From NCBI GenBank assembly GCA_037176885.1, contig JAWWNJ010000013.1:1178001-1242000 (forward strand): DNA of 64,000 bases. The letters run 5' to 3'. The notes beneath the pieces were generated by a model. That model was not told where the DNA came from. It did no database searches and saw only the letters and a list, made by a program, of their open reading frames with translations. A program made the translations under genes and the position numbers. Positions 23,474 to 34,990 of the stretch are shown piece by piece. Within the stretch, counting starts at the first letter, position 1. Every line of letters starts with the position of its first letter. This DNA comes from Favolaschia claudopus (lineage: Eukaryota; Basidiomycota; Agaricomycetes; Agaricales; Mycenaceae).

Positions 23474-25034
23474 AGATAGTGGTACAGTACAAAAAGTGGG
23501 ACGACCTGGAATGAACTTACTAATAAATATTTTCGCTGAATTTTCGCATCATACGGTGATACTGTATTTGTCAGACGTTTCCGATCAACCGTAATGTGTG
23601 GCTTTCTCACGCCCCCCACCTTGTGCCTTGACGCCCATTTATGATTTGCGACTACTACCTTAGTACCTATGGCTGGACTACTTCAACTTGGCGCCTCATT
23701 TATGGATCTCGGCCACCCATCCGAAGCTCTTTTCGCAAGGCGTACATGAATGAGTTGAGCTGCAGTACTAGTCTGACAACCTCTCCACGAGATTGGACTC
23801 TGAGTCACTGATGATAAGCCTTCTGTCCACTGCCGTCCACTGGCGCCCTTCGCAAGCATTAGCCAACACTCTGTCGTCCAGTTGCTTGGAGTGGTCGACT
23901 GACTTCAGACTGCCAAATTCAAGTCTCCTACTCAGGCTCCTCGCCTCACCTCATTATTTTTTTGCTAGCCCAATGTTTGCTGTCACACGAGCAAACGATA
24001 TCTGCTTCCAGTGACTGTTGATTTTTCGTCTTTCTATATCACGCCCCCCCTTGGACAATGAAAACAGGGAGTCGAGGTTACAACTACGGGTTCATTCGAC
24101 GTATCGAATATCGCTGTCTTGTTCGTTCCGAGTTTCACATCCGCCGACATGAAGATGAACCTTGGGGAAGCTGTGACTTCGCAACTGTGGCGGTTTCTTG
24201 CTGTGAAGAACGACGTTGAAATTGTTCTGCGTATGTCGACATTCGACTGCCACGGACTGTTTCTACAAAGATAGGGGGCCATGGTGTTGCCGTCTGCACA
24301 GATCATTTCCACATGATCGGCGAGATGACCCCCTTTGGTTTCGATATCATTTCTTCCTCTGCAGTTGGTCAAAAGGTAAATCCATCCTTGATGTAATCTG
24401 TGGCGGTCCTGACTTTTCTTGGCGTTAACTTTGCCCGCTTTGGGGAAGGATCGTCCTGTGGCGGTGAACCCGGGCATCAAACGCATCTATCTCAATTACC
24501 GTCGTCCGCAGTCGATGCGGGTGGCGCCGTGGGCGGCGAATGTCTCGCAAAGGAGGTATTTTTCCGTATTTTTTTGACTTACAAGTTTAGCGTGCTGGTT
24601 CTACGGCGCCCAGTCTGTCTATCCAACAACTAAATACATCTTGACTCGTGTGATGCCGGGAAGACTGCGCTCATCCCAATTCGCCACGCTATATTCGTGA
24701 AATTTCGAGGCATTCTGGTCTATTCCACAATCGGAACAAGCGCGACGGCCTCTCAACTCTGCGACGTGGCAACTGGATGGATGGAGGATAGCGGAGCGCC
24801 CCATTCCTTATTTGCTGTAATTTTTTGCAAATCTTGTTCAAACCCTTCATACCCTCTGCAAATTATCTTCCGTTATGCTAGACACTTTAGAATAGTTCGA
24901 GTACTTACTGTAGCAACCAGATTAGACTTCCATACGGCGGCCGTTTCCGGAATTGCCAAATTTGAGTTCGCTCACGTGCGCAATTTTTCCAGCCTCCGCG
25001 ACGGTGCGAAAAGTTTGCTTTGGCCTGGTCTTCA
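23474..25034. other. Intergenic region with an unidentified coding-like segment
   Basis: Most of this 1.56 kb has no support for genes. Around 24060-24565 on the plus strand three open blocks with plausible splice sites can be read: one containing SADMKMNLGEAVTSQLWRFL, one reading GGHGVAVCTDHFHMIGEMTP, and one reading NPGIKRIYLNYRRPQSMRVA. The blocks have protein-like composition, but I found no start codon context, complete frame or family. This could be a small gene or a relic. Confidence 0.25.
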
Positions 25035-27613
25035 ATGCCCTTGCTAGGTGCAAATGGTGGGCTGCCAATTCACCAACCCTCTGCCGTTCGCGAGAAGGAG
25101 CAGCTGCTCTCCAATAACAACAATGCTGCTTGGTCGCAACCCGTCCTCCTTGGTGGAAGAACTAGACGACCATTCCAACTTACTGTGCCACGATTCCGCC
25201 GTCAAAGAGGCCCATTACTCGTCTGCATTGCGTGCATGGCCGTCATCTTCACGGTAGTAGTGGTTTCCCGGAGTTTGGCCAAGAACGATTGGGGTTCGGA
25301 GTCGCCAGACGAGCCATCAACCCTTGTCTTCCGTCGGGACGACTTACAGAGGATATGGAACTGGGAGATTGCCAGTGGACATTTTCCCAGCAGAGATAGC
25401 AGTGCGTCTTTCCTTTTTTGTTGTACTGTTTGCATCCGTGTAAATTTAGTTCTGCAGTCCCAAAAGAAATTGGTTTGCATGATTCTCCTCACAATCCAGG
25501 GTTACCTCCAAAATCCCGCACGATAGCCCCTTCGCGCTACAGACCCCATTCTCCCGAAATGGTGGCCCATATAGCCGACACAGATACCCTTGGCGTTGGC
25601 TCAAAACGACGCTATCTCGACATCCAGAGCACCCCTCCCGATGTCTCATACCCTCCCCGACCGGTGCCTGGAAGCGTCGCGGATTTAGATATCATAATGA
25701 AACACTGCGACTTTGCAAAGGCAAAGGTTCGCACTTTCATTCCCTTTTAATTTCCCCTCGATCAGCTGCTAACGCTTCTCGTAATACTTTAGTACGTTCG
25801 CGACTGTCTTGAAGTGCTGCGTGTCGGAGCCGGACTCGACAACAATAGGCGGACACGTCGGGGGACGTTTGACGACTGGAAATATATTTATCTAGAAGAC
25901 GCCAATTCCACCTCAGCGTCGATCCCGACGGAACCAGAGGGTCCCGTTCCACCGCCAGTATACCGACCCGCTGCTCCGAAACTCAAGACGCATCATGACC
26001 CCGACAATCCTAACGCAGGCCTCGTACGAAAAGACAAAGCCGAGTGGGAACAAGATGTCGTTCTTCCGCCTCCGCTCACTCACACGCCAGCCATGTCCCT
26101 TCCCCAGCCTTGCGATCCCGAAAACCCCCGCGTATTCCACATGTTCTGGACGGGGCCCTTCACGGACAAACCCTATCTTGCTGTCCTCTCTTTCCTCTTT
26201 ACGCAAAACACGGGCTTACACGAGCACCATGACGTCCCTCCTCCGTCTTCCGTCTGTCGTCCACAATTCTGGATGTGGATCAATCCCGGTCCGGCTGCAG
26301 CTGTCCCCAACCCAACTGCGATGCACGATATGTTCGAGCAGTTGAAGGAGAGTCCGTGGGCCAGCCCATTCTTACATCCAAGGTTCAAAGACGTTATCAA
26401 GTTTCAACTGTGGAACACGACGGAGCAACTGGATGCGATACCGGAGATCAAGGATGAATGGCGGGAGCTACAGAAAAAGCTCCTCAACTCGGGCGGGCAT
26501 GTCATGAGTGTTCCCGAGGAGGAGGAGGAGGAAAGCACGACGAGTCCGGAGGACGGGGACGAAAATACGACGACTGTCGGTCCACAGCAGAAGAAGAAGA
26601 AGAAAGGCAAGACTGATAAGGACGACATGATTCACCGCGTAGGATCCAAGTCTGCGACGGAAGTCGACCGCCTTTCGGTTATCCTCTCCGACATGGCACG
26701 CTTTGTCCTTTGCCATCGGTTTGGCGGTATCTATCTTGATGCAGACACCATCCTGCTGCGTGATTGGGAAGAACTCTGGGGCTGGAAAGGCGCTTTCGCG
26801 TATCGGTGGTCGCGGTTACCAAAGTATAATACCGCCGTGCTGAGAATGAATCGCGGGTCCGCACTGGGTACCTTTTTGTTCAGAACGGCGCTGAAAAATG
26901 GGTTGGATTTCCATCCGGTAGGCGCTATGCTCGATTTTTCCTGCGTTGAGCTTGCATTGATGATCAATATTTGAAGATGACGGTTTCTCGGTACACGAAG
27001 GACGCATACCTTGAAGGACTTCTGCTCCGTCTCCCTGATGCACTTTTCGACGCCGCCTGGCTCAACACGGAAGAATATCAACGGGATCGCCCGCCACAAC
27101 CCTATTTTACTGCGTAGGTCTCCTCAATCTGCCTGGCTCCAATCTGTGCTCACAATCGCCTAGCTTTGGAGACTTCTTTGATACGCCAGAGGAGACCAGC
27201 GCCGCACCACAGGCGCTCGGTTTTGATGGTTTCTTCAAGGGCTCATACTCATATCATTTCCATAATTTCTGGTTCGTCGCACCTTCCTGTACCTTCACGC
27301 AGAATTTGATCTGGCTGCCTCTAGGTGGAAACCTTTCGACCCAGCACGCAACTGGCCTGACCTTGGCCCTCGATTCGTTGCACAGGAGATGGCTGCACGT
27401 CGTGCGCTGCGGGAGGGTGAGGCGCAAGCCGTATTCCCAATCCCCGCAGCCGATGGGAGGCAAACGGAGGAGGCAGACTTCGAAACGGACAGGGCGACTG
27501 TGGATGAGGACAAGCGCGATCTAGATTGGGCAGCAGTACTAAAAAGGACGTTCGAGTCGTACATACGAGGGGAGAAGGCGAACATGTATGGAGAGTGGAT
27601 TCGGTGGGACTAA
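25035..27613 (+). CDS. Type II membrane glycosyltransferase with DXD motif (GT32/OCH1-like)
   Basis: Six exons (25035-25401, 25458-25726, 25793-26917, 26977-27113, 27164-27271, 27325-27613) give 764 residues. A short cytoplasmic N-terminus is followed by one hydrophobic anchor (LLVCIACMAVIFTVVVV), as in Golgi enzymes. The catalytic region has PRVFHMFWTGPF, then DMARFVLCHRFGGIYLDADT with the DXD motif near residue 527, and AFAYRWSRLPKYNTAV, matching the Gly_transf_sug (DXD) domain of GT32 enzymes such as OCH1. The C-terminal block GSYSYHFHNFWWKPFDPARN is also typical. An acidic then poly-Lys insertion precedes the DXD region. Sugar donor and acceptor cannot be told from sequence. ATG 25035 keeps the anchor near the N-terminus. 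Confidence 0.85.
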
Positions 27614-28479
27614 TGACTACTACTACTGGGGGGGGGATTATACGTTACTTGTATTTATACTTATTACTACCATGGACGGACGAGGCGCTAAACGAATTCC
27701 GCTGGCACATATAGATACACTTCTGAATCAAAAAAAACTGGCAAAAACTCTTTTTCTTTGAATAGCGGAAGGAAGCAAGAGAAATTGATCTTGTGGTTAG
27801 GTCAGCTCAGATTAGGAAGGGCCTTGCGGAAAAATGCTTGAAATGCTGCGATGGCCTAGGTCGAGGGCCAATCGAGAGTAGACCAGAATCTTTTTGACAG
27901 CTCGGTACTGCGATGCGCGCGAGATGGATAAATAGGATATCAAAGTATTCCCGCTCAGTTCAACCCACTGATATGCTCATAAAACTTCCTCGTAGACTCC
28001 TGATAAGCAGCCATTCTCCCTTGTGGGGCGAGTGTCGTCTTTGTTATACTGTGTGGAGAGGACAATCCAGACGACTTCATACGCTTGTCCTTGGTAGCCA
28101 GAGAAGATGCAACAGCAAGTGCGTTCTGTGGCGATCGAAGAGGACTCTTGAGCGAGAATTAGTTAGGGTGGCCGTTGGCTTGATAAGTCGCGGTTGTCAC
28201 TTAGAATGGATTCATGGATTCACAAGAAAATGTGTGAAGACAACGGGAGCGGGTAACTCGAGCGAATTCAGGGCAGGAGGGTCACGTATATTGAGGTGAT
28301 AATGAGGATGCTATTGAACGCAAGCTTCTATGTGTACATGGTGGAAGGAGACGGTGAAGGCAGAGTAGAGCAGAGACATTCCTGCTCGGAACATCCAGGG
28401 ATGAGGGAATCCTGCTGAGAGTCGCTGAGAGAGGCAACAAAAGGACAGATCATGATGGTTTGTTCTCATCATTCCCGTT
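27614..28479. other. Intergenic region before the second duplication arm
   Basis: No gene is supported in this 0.87 kb. It contains a run of eight G near 27630 and an AT-rich stretch just after the glycosyltransferase stop. The duplication arm begins near its right end. Confidence 0.35.
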
Positions 28480-28965
28480 CTGAGGTTCTTCCTCAACCTC
28501 AGACGCTCGTTCACAAATTCGGTGAGTGAACCTTCTGTCCCTAGCGATGTGAAACTTATACTCTTTTACCGTTTTTGTGTCAGGATAAACTTCGAATCTT
28601 AGAGTCCTTAGTACAATTTCTGCCAGTAAATCGACGCGTCTTAACGCGTCAGGTACCCGGCCCAGCACTCATCCATTCTGTTCCGTAGGCCGCGTCTCCC
28701 TGGGCTGTTTGCTGCCATATTCAAGCGCTCTGCACTCCACCTTCGATTGTTTCAGAGAAGTACAAACTTTCATCGAGATTGGCAAATTGTGTGGCTCGAT
28801 AAGTATTGCGTGAGTCATGTTCCATGGGTGGGCTGCGGCACATTCCTCATCTTATTCGTCTATACACCCTACTGGGAAGTGTATCGACCATGCTGCAACG
28901 CTTTGAAGTGGTTGGTGCCTGTTGGTGCATTGTTTTGCGTGACATTTGTCACGTGTGACTGAACG
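28480..28965 (-). pseudogene. Decayed copy of the small divergent frame
   Basis: This is the twin of 5260-5720. The start codon is conserved beside the shared block GTGACAAATGTCACGC, but a short indel shifts the frame about 12 codons in and the new frame soon stops. The distal part, containing RFTHRICERASEVEEEP in one frame, remains similar to the other arm at the DNA level. Whether this was ever a gene is uncertain; the call depends on reading the other arm as coding. Confidence 0.3.
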
Positions 28966-29048
28966 CGTTTATTCTCCGAAAACCTCATCCACAATCCCAA
29001 CACTGACTTTGCCACCAGTTGGCCTTGCCACCCAGCTTTACTTGCGCT

Positions 29049-29060
29049 TATATAATAAAA
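29049..29060 (+). promoter_or_regulatory. TATA-like box of the intact FunK1 kinase
   Basis: TATATAATAAAA lies about 40 bases upstream of the first ATG (29096). The corresponding place in the broken twin has no such run. Function is inferred from sequence and position only. Confidence 0.45.
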
Positions 29061-29095
29061 ACTCGTGAGTAACTGTTTTTCTTTCGTCCACCACC

Positions 29096-31409
29096 ATGAC
29101 TCCCAGCTTAATCCCTCATATAGGTCGTGCACCAGGGCCGCAACGCCCAACCCGATCACTAAATCCACCCCCAACTATACACCCTGCATCTACTCCGCCC
29201 CGCAACAAGCTTGCTAGCACTTATCGTCAGGCTCCGCTTCTCAAGGCAAATATGGATCCTTTGCTCATGCAAGAACTCGAGGATTCGATTGTCATGAACG
29301 TGCCGGGCCTCCTCTCCACTCTCTTCCCCGACGCGTGCTTGCCACTTCCCGCCGCCGAAATATTAGCGAAACTATCTAGTGGACCATCTGCGCTCTATAT
29401 TGATCGCAAATGGAGGTTCTGCCCCGACCTTGCAGAACTCGATGTGGAGAACGACGTGGCCGACTTCTTCAATCATTTTGGGTTCCTCGTTGAAAACATC
29501 TGTGCTGATGCTGGCAGACCGCTACCCAAGGGAAGACGGTGGACCGCCCAATTCGTGCATCACGGCGTCGAGAATGCCCCCAACGTCCGGAAGCCCGACT
29601 TCTTTCTCGGTGCTGAGGGACCTCTTGACTGGTCGAACGCTTCCAATCACGGTGAGCTCAAATCGAGCGATTCGAGGGAATGCAAGGACAAGGCACTGAA
29701 GCAGCTGCTCAACGGCGCGTATCACATCTTCTCCAGCCAGGACAATCGCCGGTTCGTCGTATCCGTCGCTTTGTTCGCGGAGCAAGTCCAGCTCTACATC
29801 TTTGACCGCGCGGGGCTGGTTAACACTGCTCCATTTCACATTCACAACGACCCTGAAGCTTTCGTCAGGGTCTGGACGGCGTTGATGTTCGCAGACCCCG
29901 CAGTCCTGGGCTACGACCCTACGATTGTTGAAACGGCACCGGGCGTACGTCACATCGAGGTGGAGGGCCGTAAATACGATATTGTCGGCAACGCTCTCTT
30001 CATCAGCGATGTCATTCGCGGTCGAGGCACGGTATGTTGGCGCGTACGCCACGAGGGCAAAGATTTTGTTATAAAGGACACCTGGGCCGACGATTCGCGC
30101 CCGAACACAGAGGCGGAGATCCTTGATATCGCCAGGTCCCTTGGTGTGGTGGGGATTCCCCAAGTTGTAGCATCCGAAATCGTCGATGTCGGTGGCATTA
30201 GAGGAACAGACGCCTTGCGCTCTTCTCTGCCTCCAAAACTCTACAAGGAAGAGTGTGCACATATCGAAAAGCGACTGCATCGCAGACTCGTTCTCACTCC
30301 CTTTGGCCGCTCGCTATATACTTTTTCGACGCGGAAAGAACTTCTCTCGGCGTTGAGGGACGCAATCAAGGGTGAGCTCACATGTGCTATCTCATCTCAC
30401 ACCCGAGAACTCATATGTTCGTTTACCAGCGCATCAGAGTCTTTACGACAAGGCTAAAATTTTACATCGAGACATCAGCGTTTACAACATCCTGCTTGTT
30501 CCGTCGTCAGTTAACATGTCATCCCCTCGTCCGACTACCCCATCGCTCGATGTAGTCGATGCATCTTCATCGCACACGGCCCGTCCTAATCTGCAGCGCG
30601 GCTTGTTGATCGACGTGGATTATGCTCTAGTCCTCAGCCCAACCGGCGAACGCAACACCGCTACTGCGCATCGCACTGTGCGTACACTAAATGTCTGTTA
30701 TGTATGTCCGTTCGCTGACAATGTCACCCCTCAGGGCACGCTTCCGTTCATGGCTGTCGAAGTCTTGCTCAAAGGTGAAAAACTGCCGCAACACCTACCG
30801 CGCCATGATCTGGAGTCCTTCCTCTACGTTTTGATTTGGATATGTGCTCACTATGCCGGTCCCAAAGGAGTCGTGCGCCAAGACTTCAAGATCTACCACT
30901 CCTCATTGAAAGACTGGGTTAACGGAACATCTTACGAGAATGTCGGAAAGTCCAAGGGCTGGTCGATGGTAGATGATGACGCTTGGGAGGACGTTCTCAG
31001 TTCTTTTGCGCCGTACTTCGAGCCGCTCAAGACGTGTGCGACTGCCTGGCGAAAGTTATTCTGCGACAAGCAGCTCAACTACGAGGAGGTCTTACAGATG
31101 CTCCAGACTGCGATCGATTCGCTGGATGACTCGGAGACGTGGTCGTCGAAGGACGACCCTGCCGGTTATGGGGCATGGAGCTTGAATAAACGCAAACGGC
31201 CGGCCGAAGCCAAAGTCGCGCTCGACTCGATCGCGGAGGCGGAGGAGGACGATGATGTCTTCAACGACTCCGCTCCACCCCTCAAATTCTTCCGAAGTGG
31301 CGATGTCTCCGAACGAGTTCCTGTCAGACTCGCCCACAGCGCGCCAGAACTCAAAACGAAGAGCATCAAAAACGGAATGAAACCCAAGCGGATGTCGAGC
31401 AAGGGCTAA
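29096..31409 (+). CDS. FunK1-type fungal serine/threonine kinase, intact copy
   Basis: FunK1 kinases are a fungal-specific protein kinase family expanded in multicellular basidiomycetes; their substrates are unknown. Three exons (29096-30371, 30430-30677, 30735-31409) give 732 residues; a second in-frame ATG lies at 29251. Visible features are the presumed ATP-binding Lys in GKDFVIKDTW, the catalytic loop ILHRDISVYNILL, a metal-binding Asp in GLLIDVDYAL (in place of DFG), RTGTLPFMAVEVLL formed across intron 2, and HDLESFLYVLIWIC. The tail is Lys/Arg-rich (NKRKRPAEAK) and ends MKPKRMSSKG, possibly a nuclear signal. The gene lies on one arm of an inverted duplication whose other arm is broken, so this is probably the working copy. 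Confidence 0.9.
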
Positions 31410-31603
31410 TTATCTTCATCTGATCGAAATGTTACCATATCCACTGCTACGACTGTTTTCTGTATACCCTATTTTCTCTATACCTTTACTTACCTTGAAA
31501 GTTGAACCATGTTCGATTACCAAATCCGACTAGGTGAACGATGTGAGAATTGATCTCTGCACGTAACCACAACCATCTTCACCATAAACTCTGTATCAAG
31601 TCC

Positions 31604-33583
31604 ATGTCCTCTGTTCACCCCGATCTGCATGCTCTCAAATCCACGTTGTGGTCCATACACGAAGCTTTGACTAACTTCAGACCGTTGGCTATCCGCCCAC
31701 CCATACTGGACTCCTCGACAGAAGCACTAGTTCCCGGAGCACAAGACCTGAACGATGGCGGGCAATGGCTACACCAAGAGAACATCCCAGGTCTCAAACA
31801 ACTGAAAGACTCGGTTAAAATCGATCTCGATGTTCTCGAGAAGGTTGGTTTGTGCGTTCAGTGTTCACCGACTTCGTTTCAGGCTGATCTGTTCACATTT
31901 CTAGTAGTTTCTCGATGATCCTAAATCCTCCAGCCTCCCGCCACTATCTACCAATGCTCCGTACATTTAATCCATACTCAGAAAGGGATTCGACTGACCA
32001 GTGCCCTCTACAGGTATCTGATTGCGGTCTGGAACGAGGTTCTTTGTGCTCCTCCTCTTATAGTGTCGATCTTGAAATCGTTCCCCCTTCCCGCGGGACC
32101 TTCATCGGACCATAATCACCAGGCGACACATAAGTCGAGTCTGGTCAAAGTGGATGTGGTTGCCGACAGCGGAAAACGGTGGCTGAGGGTCAACACGTTC
32201 GCCTTTTATCTGATAACTGGCTGGTTTTGCGTGGCTGATTGATGCGTCCTCTGCAGAATAAAAAACAATCGCATGCTGGCGGAATTTCGAGAAATTGACT
32301 CGTATCTTACGGATTCTGAAGATGAAGATGAGCTTGGACCGAGTCTAGCGCAAAAGGAGTTTGACAACTCCGTTCTTCGAATGGGTCGGTCTCTCATAGC
32401 CGCAGCCAACGCCAACCCAATCCATTTGCCAACCGGCGCTGAGCCCCCAAGAGTGACACTCCGTCTGACGCGATTGAACCCTTTCGAACCTGGAGAGGAC
32501 GATCCCCGAATATCGCAAACGATCGACGGGCTTCGAGCTATGGGTCTTGATGTCGAGCTGGGGGAACGCTCGCAAACCGATCTCCCGTCTCCACTGCAAG
32601 CTCCTCGCACGGTATCCCCAGCACAACTTGTTCCTACTCCGAGCATAAACCTTGATCTATCAATTCTGCTTGCCCTCGTCTCGGACTTGACTCATGCGCC
32701 CCTCCCCGCATCCATTGAAGAAGCTCATGTGCGTTTCGCCACGCCTCGCGTACGGGAATCCACACCAGACGTACAGCAACAATCTGAAGGGGATGTGACC
32801 ACGTCTCGAGCCCTGACAAGTCAGATCATGCAGGAAATGCTTCAGGAAATGGGTAGAGGAGGAATGTTCGAAGTTTTGCATACGCGTTTACTTCCCCTCC
32901 TCCCTCCCAAAGGTGCAGAACCATTGCAATTTTGGACGACAGAGGAGGCGAAAGAGCGTTTCACGCGAATTGTTAACAAGATTGGCGGCCCTGGAGAGCG
33001 GCGCCGCGCCGAAGTTCTGTTTGAAACATCGGAGTATCCGTCGCATGTCGCCGAAACTCGATTCTGGGAAGGTTCCCGTTATCCTCCTGGGTATATCCCG
33101 ATATTGCCAATCCGCCTATATCGCGAACATTCTCCCCCGCTCGAAGGCGCTCCTGATCGTGCTCAATTTTTTCGATCGACGGAGAAGACCTGTCGTGACA
33201 TTCTCGCTCAAGGAACGGATCTTCCTGGGGCTGTGTCGCAAAAAATTGCGAAGCAGGCGCTCTACAGCAACAATGGTTTCAGGCGCAATCCGGAGAGCGA
33301 GCGGGCGACAGTGACGCGGGCGAACGCGCGGCTGACGGCACACACCGTGCAAAGCTTGCTTTGGGGTGCCCAGCGCGGCTGGACGACACTGACTGCGAAC
33401 AAATCAAGCGTGAAAACTTTGCTTAGGGAGTTAAAGGCTGCGCGGGTTGAGGGTCGTTTGGCAGAAGATTTCCCGGTGCAGAACGAGTCAGACGCACCAG
33501 AAGTGATTACGATTTGGATTCTCGATCCGCGAAGTCTTGCGGAGAGTGCCAGGGAACGTGCGGCCCTGTCCCAAACTGTTTGA
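31604..33583 (+). CDS. DUF1308 family protein
   Basis: Four exons (31604-31843, 31908-31960, 32014-32196, 32257-33583) give 600 residues. The block VKVDVVADSGKRWLRVNT joins across intron 3 to IKNNRMLAEFREIDSYLTDS, characteristic of DUF1308 proteins (C7orf25 relatives). Further on are INLDLSILLALVSDLTHAPL and a C-terminal AHTVQSLLWGAQRGWTTLTA block, where this family resembles PIN-like folds. Biochemical function is unknown. The last exon is 1.3 kb and intron-free. The gene is convergent with the macrodomain-like gene, with stop codons about 100 bases apart. Confidence 0.8.
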
Positions 33584-33677
33584 ACTGGGTAGCTTAGATT
33601 ATTGAATAGTTGTTGAGAGTACAGATGGTATAGTTGCGTAGTACAGTGATATTTTTACAACATTGGATCTCCGCACA

Positions 33678-34523
33678 TCAAACGACCCCAAAGACTGTTT
33701 TATATGCGGGCAACGTATCTCGCCTCCCGCCTTTGATCGCGAATGTAACCTCGTCAAAGCAGCCCACAAATTCCCCTCCCCTGTTGCCCACACCGCTGCC
33801 GTCTCTGCCTAACAACACACGGTGGAACAGACGAGCAACCTCCATCGGAGGGTTCCCGAACGCGCCACACCCGAATGCCCCAAGGATCAAGCGTCGGCAA
33901 CCGCGCGCTACAGCCGCACGAAAAATGCCTTTGATCTTTTCGCGCATGAGATCTCGCTGAGCAGGATCGGTGTAATTCCCGCCCTCATCCACGTCAGGTC
34001 CCCGCACAGCAGCACACGAGATAACATCAACGAACCACCAATCGGAAGTTGCGTTGACCTCGAAGACTTTTTTAGGTGGCGCGTCACCGCCGTAAGAACC
34101 GCGGAAAACGCATACGTCCTGGGTGTAGATACACCCAACTTCTGGGAGTCGGTAGAATTCGTCTTTGAGACTTGTGTATAGCGTCGTGCGCAGGCACAGA
34201 CTCTCTTCTTGTGATGTCGCGCGGGATTGTAGGAAGCCACCGCCCGGACGAAGCTCGGATGCCATCGAGAGTACGGCTACCGAACCGGCGCCATCGTGGC
34301 ACAATGGAAACGCAACCTCAAGAGTATCTCCTTCCACCACCTTGATTTTCGGAGCCACAGCTGAGGGGGAATGCTCCCGGTTTGAGACGGGTGGGAGATC
34401 TCGAAGGACTTGAGACGAATGAACTCCATGTCTGGCTCGAGCAGATGCTTGCAGCACGTCTGGGATGTATTGGTTTACGATTTTTCGTGGAAGTTGACTG
34501 CGCTCGGTTTTGTTCATGTCCAT
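33678..34523 (-). CDS. TIGR02452/microbial PARG-like macrodomain protein
   Basis: A single exon of 281 codons. The N-terminal helix is followed by VVEGDTLEVAF, then the ADP-ribose loop LRPGGGFLQSRATSQEES, which has the GGG...QEE catalytic signature of bacterial and fungal-type poly(ADP-ribose) glycohydrolases. The C-terminal block LILGAFGCGAFGNPPMEVAR is the second phosphate-binding loop of the family. The likely role is removal of ADP-ribose from proteins or a related metabolite. All signature residues are present. It is one of only two intronless models in the window, and the only one with a clear domain. Confidence 0.87.
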   Translation of the reverse strand: MDMNKTERSQLPRKIVNQYIPDVLQASARARHGVHSSQVLRDLPPVSNREHSPSAVAPKIKVVEGDTLEVAFPLCHDGAGSVAVLSMASELRPGGGFLQSRATSQEESLCLRTTLYTSLKDEFYRLPEVGCIYTQDVCVFRGSYGGDAPPKKVFEVNATSDWWFVDVISCAAVRGPDVDEGGNYTDPAQRDLMREKIKGIFRAAVARGCRRLILGAFGCGAFGNPPMEVARLFHRVLLGRDGSGVGNRGGEFVGCFDEVTFAIKGGRRDTLPAYKTVFGVV

Positions 34524-34990
34524 CTCTGGGTGTGGGCAGGGGTGGGTGAGCTGTCGAGGTCGACATTTAAGGTTTTGTACTGGATAGCCTTGATCAAGTC
34601 AAAATATGTCCAGTTTCGGTGCCGTGATCCTTCGGGCGGCGAAGGGACTCCAGGGAGGGTTAGCTTCAAGGCTGGGCAAAACTCTCATCGTGACTCCAAT
34701 CTCAATCTAGTGCAAGAGCGAAGAAACGAGGAAACAAGTTAGTGCTGAGAGGAAGCTCCGCTTGCGCCGGGTCAACGGATCACAAATATCAGCCCAAAAA
34801 AGGAAATCGGTGTTGTAGATTTGCCATTCCTATAGGCTGGTACAGAAAGACATCACAGGGGCTCTACTAGTACAATAAATGTCTTTGCGTCCAACGTTCA
34901 GCGTGAGGGTAAATATTTAATTAATAAGTTAGAGGGATGCCCATGATGTTTAGTTCGGTTCCATTCAATCATCATACTGTGACTTCATAT
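34524..34990. other. Intergenic region
   Basis: No gene is supported. It contains the macrodomain gene's upstream region and the 3' side of the membrane-protein gene. AT-rich near 34910-34990. Confidence 0.4.

Larger units (their letters stand above)
28480..31409 (+). repeat. Inverted segmental duplication, arm 2
   Basis: Counterpart of 2884-5720 in opposite orientation. It carries the intact kinase plus about 600 bases of shared upstream DNA. The intact intron 2 (30678-30734) and the following codons show what arm 1 has lost. Confidence 0.8.

Noticed and set aside
29522..30280. 252-codon antisense open frame inside the intact FunK1 gene, with a shorter equivalent at 4077-4541
   Set aside because: Both lie opposite conserved kinase exons. 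Their similarity to each other only reflects the duplication.
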